Assembly: GCA_949751835.1 (NCBI GenBank)
Contig: CATKHK010000063.1
Location: forward strand, 186,001 to 250,000
From: Blepharisma japonicum
Lineage: Eukaryota; Ciliophora; Heterotrichea; Heterotrichida; Blepharismidae
DNA: 64,000 nt
Direction: 5' to 3'
This document shows positions 55,817 through 64,000 of the stretch, piece by piece; within the stretch, counting starts at the first letter, position 1; each line of letters begins with the position of its first letter. The position numbers and the translations under genes are program-made. A model generated the notes under the pieces. The model saw nothing but the letters and a program-made list of their open reading frames with translations, did not search any database and had not been told where the DNA came from.

Positions 55817-58285
55817 ATGAGATCTGGGAGTCTTGATGAAATGGAGTTAAAAGTCCTTGGCATGCTTTTTCCCGAATTTTTTAAAAATCGGCTAGAAAGT
55901 TTAAATCAAGAAGTTATAGCACAATCTGGAATTTCTGAAATAAGAATCGATAGGTCCAAATATTTCTCTGACGCCATTGAAGTCTTTATAACTGGTGGTA
56001 ATAATGAAATTATTTCAGCATGCAACATTATTTTTGAAAACTTTATACTAGATCCATTAAGTAAAGCGCGTATAGATATACTTATTCCCGAACAAAATGC
56101 AGGCAAAATCATAGGCTTTAAAGGGAAAAATATAACTAAGCTTTGCAGAAATACCAGAGCAAGCATAAATATTAGCAAATATTCCCCTGCATTAAGAGTA
56201 GGCAATATTGAAGGGACGCTTGAGATGATTCTTAAAGCAGTAAAACAAATATTTTATTGAATTTATGATATCCCTGAAAATTCAGGAAATCTAGATGGAT
56301 CTTTTCACTCAACACAATCTAATCCAGGAGCCCCAAAGCCTCCATCACAAAAGTCCAAGAAGAAAAATTTCGAAAAAAGGGTTGAGAGGGAAACAGCTGT
56401 AGAAATAACGAAAATGATAACAGTTCCTCAAAATATGGTAGGATGGCTTCTGGGAAGATATATGGTAGGGCTTCAGAAGCTAAAAGAAATGTCTGAATGT
56501 GATATTACACTACTTGATTCTGCAGGGGTCGATATTAATGCAGAAGCGGAAGAAATGAGAATTTTTCAAGTAAAAGGAATGCCTAAGAAGGTAGATATTG
56601 CTATTGAACTAATAAAAGCAGAGACTAACAAATTGAAGCTAAAAGCGATTGAAAGGGAGTCAAAATTAAATAGTAAAAACCAAATAAAAAATAAAGAAAA
56701 TGCATCTAGCTGGCCAGAAGAAGATGAAGGGAATCAAAGGGAGACTGAGCAAGTCAGTGAGAAAAAATGGAAAAAGAAAAATAAAAGTAAAAATAAAATT
56801 GCTAAAAAAGAGATTGAGGAAGAAGAAAAAAAGATCCCACTTATAGAAGATTTTACAAGGCTTAATATCCCAAAGAACCAAAAAGCTGTTTCGCTAGTTA
56901 TTGGACAAACAGGATCAGGAAAATCCACATTTATCAACTATCTCACTAACTTTTTCAGAAAAGGGTCTCTCGAAAATAGAAAAATCGCAATCCCAACTAA
57001 AAATTTTAAATACCAAACAGAAAGAGATTTTAATCATACAGAAAGGCTGATAAGCTCCGATCAATCCCAAACAAACAATTGCTGCCCATATAATTTTATC
57101 GACCTTGAAAGCTCAAGCACTTTCACCTTTATTGATACTCCTGGCATAGGTGATACCCGAGGTGTTGACCAAGATGACGAAAATATTCAAAAAATAGTAA
57201 AAGAGGTTGTGAATTATCCAAATATAAATGCAATTATAATTGTTCAAAATGGTAGTGAAGCTAGAAATACCGCAAGTGTTAAATACACCTTAAACAAGCT
57301 CAGGAACTCTCTTCCATCACTTGTCGAAAAAAATGTAATTCTCATCCTTACAAATTCAGCAATTTCTTCAAATTTTAATGAAAGCTCTCTCCAAATCGTC
57401 CCAAGAAAAAAAATCACTATGGACAATAATGCATTTAACGTCGAAAATTTCCAAAACCTTGATGAATATCAGAAAAGCCATTTGCAGTTGAGCTGAAATA
57501 ATTCAATGAAAAAAATCAAAGAGTTAGTCGAATTTATCTGCACAATGGGAACAGTAGGTACAAAAGTATTCAAGGAAATGTGGAACGAAATAAATATCGC
57601 AAAACAAAATTTCCATTACGCAAAATTACAGTTAGCTAACCTTTACAATTTGATGGAAAAACTAGAAGATGTAAGAGGACAAAGAGAATTATCATTAAAT
57701 GAAGCTATAGCATATCAAAATTTCAAACAAACTGAAACAGTTGAGCAGACTGAATGAACTGATACTCCATACCATAATACAGTGTGCACAAATGATGATT
57801 CATTATGCCATGAAAGATGCAGACTACATTACACCCCAAATACAAATTCCTCAATTTTCACTGGATGTGCATGCATGGGAAGTTCACCTACTTGCACTGT
57901 ATGCAATTGTGGACATAATAGCCATTATCATACTAAAAAAATTCCAAGAAAAGTCCAAAAGACAGTGGAAAATATTCTCCATAATGTTAAGAGACAGCAT
58001 GATTGACATAAAGCAAGAGCTAATCAATTACAAATAGAAGAATCTAACTGTGAAAAAGATTTAAAAAATGTTCAAGAATCTATAGAAGACACAAAAAGAA
58101 AGATTAGAAAAGCAGTTCAGAATTTGAGGAGGGTGGCTCCGAATTATAATATTGCTGACGAAATTGATGGGGTTCTCCAGCAGGCAAGAATGCAGCTGAA
58201 AATTGAAAAACTGCCAAAGCAAAGAGCTAAAACAAGAGTAGTTATAAAAGTGCTTGAAGAAATTTATAATAATCTTTTAGGGTAA
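55817..58285 (+). CDS. KH-domain + AIG1/GIMAP-like GTPase GB
   Basis: This 822-residue paralogue of GA crosses TGA-Trp codons at 56258, 57494, 57755 and 58003. Its KH core (about 86-120) reads IPEQNAGKIIGFKGKN (GxxG = GFKG), and a further KH-like part (about 200-270) reads VPQNMVGWLLGRYMVGLQ. A Lys/Glu-rich linker (about 275-345) precedes the G domain: P-loop GQTGSGKS (about 363-370), DTPGIGDTRG, IVQNGSEARNT, LILTNS. After WNNSMKKIKELVEFI and a coiled coil comes a full Cys/His module (HNTVCTNDDSLCHERC ... CACM ... CTVCNCGHNSHYHTKK) and a second coiled coil to LEEIYNNLLG. The G domains of GA and GB are nearly identical, the N-termini less so. Zinc binding and GTP hydrolysis are inferred from motifs. 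Stop TAA. Confidence 0.78.
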
Positions 58286-58965
58286 ATATTTTCGAATATG
58301 ATTAACTCGTATAAAATTTTCCTAATAAGTTTTCCATTTAACTTAAAATCGTTTAAAATTTTAATTCCTTCTATAATTTTTATTATTTTTTTATAGGCTC
58401 AAAGTAAATTATAAGTTCAACCAAGCTTTATCGTTTATAATTTTATAGGCAAGAATAAATATTATTCATTATTAGGCAGTAAAAATCCTAAAATTCAATC
58501 TAATTACAATTCCTTTTATATTTTTAATATGGCCTTATGCTATTAAGAAGAGGAGAAAATGGCTTTCTTAAGAAGAAATCTCAGAGTTTTATTATTAGAT
58601 AAAAATAAGATGATAAAGTAGATGGAGTTATTAGAAATTCAAAGTAAATGGCTAAAAGCAATTTTAATTATAACTCAGCATTAAGTTCTTTGCCAAATTC
58701 AAGATGATGCTGGCTCTGTAACAAATTCAGACACAATTCATCAAAAGTTTATATTACTGATTACATGACATTGGAACTAAACTTTAGGCATGGTTTTTGA
58801 AGATAAGTTTTATTTTCATCTATTCGCGACCCTTTAGATTCATTATGTTCTTAATAGAAAGTTACTATAATTCTGAATATTTAAAACTTTATAATTGAAT
58901 TATGACCTTTTTTGAATTAAATTATCATATAATTCCTTTCATTTTAATTCTTCTATAATTTTTAA
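58286..58965. other. Spacer between GB and the kelch-like gene
   Basis: About 680 bp of AT-rich DNA without a supported gene. Its last 26 bases (58940-58965) match the leader of GC (60685-60710). Confidence 0.5.
58940..58965 (+). promoter_or_regulatory. 5' leader shared by the kelch-like gene and GC
   Basis: CATTTTA, then TTCTATAATTTTTAA, directly precedes the ATGG of both genes (here and at 60685-60710). The genes are not homologous in their coding parts, so the shared leader suggests common regulation or a duplicated promoter. Confidence 0.45.
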
Positions 58966-60336
58966 ATGGGATGTTTTGCAAGCAAATCAAAAAAAAAAAC
59001 AACAGAGCTCAAACCAAAGCCTAAAAAGCTTGTAGAATTTTATTACTTAGATAGAAAATCAATGAAAATCATTCACCATGACGCTAGCGGTATGTTTCAA
59101 ACTTTCAGAATTTGCAAAGAGGCCAATTTTTATACTGACTCAGCAGTTGGCATTATATCTAAAACACATATTATCATGGCTGGAGGCTCAAATAAGAATA
59201 GATACAGTAGAATGATATATGATGTGGACCTTGCTGCATCAGATTTCACAGCCCTGAAAAAATTACCAATCGCATCTAGATGAGGCTACATAATAAAACA
59301 TAGAAATATGGTTTATTTTATTGGTGGGATTACTAAATCTAATAAGGTAAAAAAGTCTGCTCCATTGATGGTTTTAAACTTAGAAAATTTGAAATGGAAG
59401 TTTCTAGTTAATGGCAATGGAAATCAAAATAATGATTTAGATCCTAGTTTCCCTATTGATAATTTGTGAATGCCTGGAGCATTTTTATGGAACAATAAAA
59501 TTTACATTGTCGGAGGCTATAAGTCTAAGGGGAATGGAAAAACTGAGCCAAATGAGGATGTTTACAGCTTGAGTTTAGAGGATAACTCTTTGAGAAAAGA
59601 AAAGTTTATTTTATCTATAGAAGGGGTACAGCCTCTCTGCAGTGTTAAAGATGATGAAGTCACTATTATAAGTCGATACGACCCAGAAAACAGAAAACCA
59701 AGTTTTCAGTGTTACTTGGTGAAAATGATAGAAAACGCACCAATGATAAAGAAATTAAGTCCACTTTGTTTAGAGCTTACTGAGTTTTACCCTGCATTTC
59801 ATGCTGAAAATGGTACTGTATATTTTTCTTACCCTTATTTTATATTAAAAAAATACGATTTATCTTCATGACAAACTTTCATGTTTGAGGAAATCATTGT
59901 AGCCAGATCGTTAAATCAAGCAAAAATTAATAGAATGGAAAATCAAATGTCTTATCTAGAATCAACAGGCCATACAAAAATATTTTCTGAATGAGATGAC
60001 CATCGGGATTCCCAATGGATAAGTTGTAAGTGGCATCCTAATAAAAGTATGGCAACTTTGTCTATATCTTTGGTTGAAATCGATTGCAAGGAATTTAATA
60101 AATTTAAAAAAAGAAAAAAGCAAAAGCAAAAAATAAGACAAGAAATTAACAATTTATTTAAAGAAAGAGCACCAGAGGCTAAGGAAGATTCAAGTCATAG
60201 CAGCTCAGATTCAGAGGAAAGTGGAAGTGAAAGTGGAAGTGGAAGTGAAAGTGAAAGTGGAAGTGGAAGTGGAAGTGGAAGTGGAAGTGAAGATGAAAGT
60301 AAACTCGATTGGTCAGCTATTTCCTTAGAAATTTAG
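58966..60336 (+). CDS. Membrane-anchored kelch-like protein with Ser/Gly/Glu tail
   Basis: The 456-residue product reads TGA as Trp at 59281, 59467, 59869 and 59992. It begins MGCFASKSKKK, a strong signal for N-myristoylation and palmitoylation with a basic stretch, so it is probably at a membrane. Kelch-like blades fill about residues 20-300 (IIMAGGSNKNRYS, MVYFIGGI, KIYIVGGYKSKGNGK). A basic helical part (KKRKKQKQKIRQEIN) is followed by a tail made of SG/SE repeats encoded by a GGAAGT hexamer array, then SKLDWSAISLEI. It differs from the KA-KI array: no coiled-coil start and no common end block. It sits between GB and GC and shares its leader with GC, suggesting it works with the GTPases. 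Confidence 0.72.
60215..60300 (+). repeat. GGAAGT/GAAAGT hexamer array in coding sequence
   Basis: About 13 near-perfect six-base units encode alternating Ser and Gly/Glu at the C-terminus of the kelch-like gene. Such arrays change length by slippage without losing frame. Confidence 0.85.
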
Positions 60337-60710
60337 ATTTATTAAAATAAAAATCATCTAACATGATTCATTTAAAGTTTTTTCAATAAATGGAATTTTT
60401 TTGCATAAACTTCATGATTTAAATGATAATAAATATCTAGAAATTAGCTGTAAATTCTTAAGTTTACACACTTTGGATTCGTATAAAGCCCAAAGGTTTA
60501 TTTGTTGCAATACTTATTAGTATTATTATTATTATTATCATTTTAACATTTTAACTCAAATTTATATTTTTCCATCAATGCTCATTTATAATTTCACTAG
60601 CTTTTGCAATGCTAAAACACTACCTTGAAGCTTATTAAGCACTTAAATACTTTAAAATGATGTCAATATTTAGATTTAGCCATCCATTTTATTCTTTCTA
60701 TAATTTTTAA
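60337..60710. other. Spacer between the kelch-like gene and GC
   Basis: About 370 bp, AT-rich, with an ATT run near 60520-60540 and the shared leader at 60685-60710. No gene is seen. Confidence 0.5.
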
Positions 60711-63110
60711 ATGGAGCCTTGGCCTGATCCTAAATTTGCTTATATGCAAACTTGTTCAAAAGATCAAATACTTGTTAACAATTATACCGGAACAAGTGAT
60801 GGCAATGAAACACGAACTCCAGCTGATACTTCCTACCCTAAATTTAATACTCCGGGCATGTTTCAATCGCAAGAGTTTGGCTTTTTTAACCAACCACAAT
60901 TTTTTCAAAACCCAGCCAATGAATACATAAGAAGACCGAACACTACAAAATATTCAGATTTAAATGATGGCTTTAATAACCAACCACAATTTTATAAATA
61001 CCAAGGCAATGAAGATTGAGAATCAAAAACACTGAGGACTGAAACAAGATATCAAAATTTAAATTATGAGAAAAAAGGAATGAAAGTTGCAGAATATTCA
61101 TCATCCTCCTCTCCTGTGTCTGAGGAGTCTAAAAATAGACACGGATCTGATAAAAGGCATCATAGTAAAAGGCATCATAACAAGAAATCAGAAAGATTGC
61201 AAGAAGACTCTCGTAGATTTGAGGATGTTAATGAAAGCCCAAAAAAACCTTATATAAGTCAGAAACGAAAAAAATCACCCCAATTCCCTTGTGAGTATCA
61301 AAATAATGGTCAGGAAGGTGTAAGAGTTGATCATGCTGGCAGGAGGCCCAAATATAATAAGAGAAATAAGTCTGATTCTTCAAGCTCTTCAAGATCCAGT
61401 TCAAGTGATCATAAAAAGCGAAAACATGAGCATAAGAGAAAGCATCATCACCATAAACATCATGATTCATCTTCAAAAAAAAAAATGAAAGAAATGGAAA
61501 AAATAATTGCACTGCTTGGAGCAAAACTTTTGGACGATAAAGAAGTTCCCAAAAAACCTAAAAATAAAAAGAATCCTGAGCCAGAAATATTTCCGTATTT
61601 TCCTGGAGATTTAAGGCCAGCGGATAAATTTGATGAAGAAAGACGGAGACTATCATTAGAAGAACAAAAAGACCACCTGCAGCCTGCCAGCAACAAAAAG
61701 CTCAATATTCCTCAGTTTCAAAGTGTAGTAGCCTTAGTTATTGGAGAAACAGGCTCAGGAAAGTCCACATTTATTAATGCACTTACTAATTTTTTCAAAG
61801 ACGGAAGTTTTGAAAATAAAAAATATGCCATAGGAATTAGTGATTATGGACAAACTGAGTCTGAATTTAAGCAAATTAAAGATGGAGCAAACCAAGGAGT
61901 CAGCCAAACACAAGATTGCTGTGGATATGAATTTACAGATTCTCAAAGTGCTAGTACTTTTACATTTATCGATACCCCTGGAGTAAGCGACACGAGAGGT
62001 GTAGATTATGATGATAAAAACTTAAAAAAAATTCTTGGGCAAATCAAAGAGTATGATGAAATCAATGCGATATTAATAGTCCAAAATGGAAGTCAAGCCA
62101 GATTGACACCAAATCTAACAAACGCACTTAATAGAATTTTAGGTATTCTTCCAAATGAAGTTAGTGACAATATAGTTTTAGTTCTTACAAATTCTCCTTT
62201 TAATACAAACTTTCCTGTTAATAGTCTTGAAATACGACCAAAGAAAGTATTTTTGATAGATAATTCAAGCTTTAAAAAACCTGGAGAATTTGATGATTTA
62301 AATGGTCTCAGAGACTCCTGAAACAAATCTATGGCGAGAATTAAAGAAATAGCAGAATTCATTAGCACAATGGGCTCTTTTAATGCAAAGTGCTTCAATG
62401 AGGTGGAAAAAAGAGTTGACGAAGCGAAACAAATCTTGCATGAAGCTAAAACAAAACTCTTTAACCTATATGATCTAAAGCAACAAATTGAAGAAATTAA
62501 AATGAATAAAGAATTAAAATTTGCTGATGCCCAAACTTATAAAGATTTTATGAAAACTAAAAAAATAGATCAGATAGAATGAGAAGATGTAGCTTACCAT
62601 AATACTGTTTGTGGCAATGATAGCTCTTTATGCCATGAACATTGCAGCCTAGAATTTACCAAAGATAAAAATGGATCAGTTTTTTCTAAATGTGCATGTA
62701 TGGGATCTGGTCTAAAATGCAAAGTTTGCGGATGTGGGGCTGATAGTCACTACCATACGAAGAAAATACCTACAAAAACGGAAAAACTCGTTGACGAAGT
62801 ATTACAAGATGTAAAGGATAAGTTCACCTCACTTAATGCTAAGGCAGAAGAATTAGGAGCTCAAGAAGAAGGACTTGAAGGTGATATCAAAAAGGTGGAA
62901 ATGTCTATAAACAAAGCAAAAAGTAAATTAAAGGCTGCTATCCTACAGGTAAAGAAAGTTGCTCCTCGCTATAATATATCTGGGGAAATTGATAATTCCA
63001 TCAAAGTTTTAGAATATGATCTGAAAAACACTGCAGACCCTAAGAAGAGAAAGTCAATTGCAGATTCCATTCGTACTCTTAGAGAATTTTACGAGAGTCT
63101 TAAATTTTAA
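60711..63110 (+). CDS. AIG1/GIMAP-like GTPase GC with Ser/His/Lys-rich N-terminus
   Basis: The 799-residue product crosses TGA-Trp codons at 61017, 62319 and 62580. The N-terminal 280 residues are disordered: a part with NQPQFF/NQPQFY repeats, then Ser-rich and His/Lys-rich runs (HHSKRHHNKKSER; HKRKHHHHKHHDSS) similar to nuclear-speckle targeting sequences. There is no KH domain. The G domain has P-loop GETGSGKS (about 345-352), DTPGVSDTRG, IVQNGSQARLT and LVLTNSPF. Then come WNKSMARIKEIAEFI, a coiled coil, the complete Cys/His module (TVCGNDSSLCHEHC ... CACM ... CKVCGCGADSHYHTKK) and a final coiled coil. It is clearly related to GA and GB through the C-terminal 510 residues, so the N-terminus was exchanged. 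Stop TAA. Confidence 0.77.
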
Positions 63111-64000
63111 GTAATATTCCAGTGTCGAAAGTATATTTTCATTATATAAGATTTAATCACTTAATTTTATTTTATCTTTTAAAGTGAAATTTTAGCAATG
63201 CTAAAATTGGCTTTAAATTAATTTATTGGCTTGGATTATATTTTTAAAATGAAATTATGTTTATCTAAATGAGTGTAGACATTCATAATCTGAAGCTGGC
63301 TTAATAAATGTAAAATGTTAAATATAAAAGTTTAGGCATAGCAAAGGTAACTTTAATTATAGTCAAGAATATTTATGATAAGCCTGAATGATGTTTAGTA
63401 TCTTCTTTAATTGTCTTCCTCCAACTTTAAAAAATTTCGTTAAAGGCAGATTAGGCTAGGCTAATTATAAGTTCCTACAGCAAATATTAAACCTTCATAG
63501 CCACTAAGATACTAGGCTTACGAGTGACCATTTAGGAAAAAAAAATTAAATAGAGTAATTAGGAATTTGAGAGGGATTAAATCAGCTTATAAGCAATGCA
63601 ACTTCTGTATATAATTTTATCAGAAATTATCAAATTCTCAAGATTCCTCATACCATGCGTATAGGTGGCCATATAAGAAAAAATCCAAAAAAGAGTAATT
63701 AGGAATTTGAGGGGTATTAAAGAGGCAAAGTAGCTTTTGTTTGTATATTATCAGAAATTATAAAATTCTCAAGACTCTTTCATTGTTTGCCATATGTTAG
63801 AAAATAGTGTGGTGTGCTTTGCTTAACAATTTAAGAATATTTATTATATTCTGGATGAATCGCTAACAAATATTATGGTATAAACCATAATTTTATGAAA
63901 AAGCAAAGAGCATAAAATTAGAATGATTTTTTTTAGTATATCTATTATAAATTTTTTTTCGCCAATACCAAAAGCTTGAATAAACAAGTAGTTAAATGAT
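63111..64000. other. Gene-free right end
   Basis: About 890 bp without a supported gene. It contains a 140-bp direct repeat (see 63535-63790). Confidence 0.5.
63535..63790. repeat. Direct repeat, period about 140 bp, with weak internal palindrome
   Basis: GAGTAATTAGGAATTTGAG occurs at 63553 and 63693; each is preceded by CCATNTA(A)GAAAAAA and followed 60-70 bp later by ATCAGAAATTAT.AAATTCTCAAGA. Within each unit GGAATTTGAGA and TCTCAAGATTCC-like ends are near-complements, so each unit could fold back. It may be a minisatellite or two copies of a small element. Confidence 0.65.

Noticed and set aside
57741-58037. Separate ORF of 98 codons within GB
   Set aside because: It is a shifted frame over the Cys/His module; the conserved Cys and His residues are in GB's own frame through TGA.

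Overview
The window looks like nuclear DNA of a heterotrich ciliate, most probably Blepharisma or a close relative. Three things seen in the sequence support this. (1) UGA is a sense codon for tryptophan: dozens of in-frame TGA codons fall at conserved Trp positions (for example the Rab WDTPGQ motif), while every gene ends in TAA or TAG. (2) Introns are 15 or 16 nt long (six found, all GTAA...AG). (3) The DNA is AT-rich and gene-dense, with eukaryotic genes on both strands and short spacers. Gene coordinates below read TGA as Trp and join exons across the tiny introns, so many genes are longer than a standard-code reading would give.

Region 1-35.3 kb is mostly single-copy housekeeping and signalling genes: a PDI-like 3' end, a DHRS4-type SDR, UBXN6 (PUB+UBX), a TPR/IQ protein, a 7TM-like protein, a tandem pair of small acidic Cys-rich genes (one broken), an EF-hand protein, MTG1 GTPase, a B-box/LRR protein, FAM136A, POLE3, a B-box/kelch protein, a large unknown protein, an MGCC-anchored zinc-finger protein, an ankyrin protein, a Ub-like/Cys-rich protein, a miniature ATP6AP2, a vacuolar-sorting-receptor-like protein, a BI-1-like/RING fusion, a compact ATAD5/Elg1-like clamp unloader, two tandem Cache-TPR-vWA receptors and a Rab11-like GTPase.

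Region 35.6-52.8 kb is a one-strand (minus) array of nine coiled-coil + kelch paralogues (called KA to KI here, left to right). It contains a 2.6-kb segmental tandem duplication, copies with frayed C-termini (KB, KD), a dead copy (KH) carrying a GC-richer 531-bp insertion, and spacers with relics of a Thr/Ser/Glu-rich coding repeat. A near-perfect 20-bp hairpin lies at 48046-48095.

Region 53.0-63.1 kb, on the plus strand, holds three AIG1/GIMAP-like GTPases (GA, GB, GC), with a membrane-anchored kelch-like gene between GB and GC. GA and GB fuse KH-type nucleic-acid-binding domains to the GTPase; GC has a Ser/His/Lys-rich disordered N-terminus instead. All three have a coiled coil and a Cys/His module at the C-terminus, partly eroded in GA. 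The kelch array and the GTPase cluster, placed head to head and both expanding by tandem duplication, are the most interesting part of the window.
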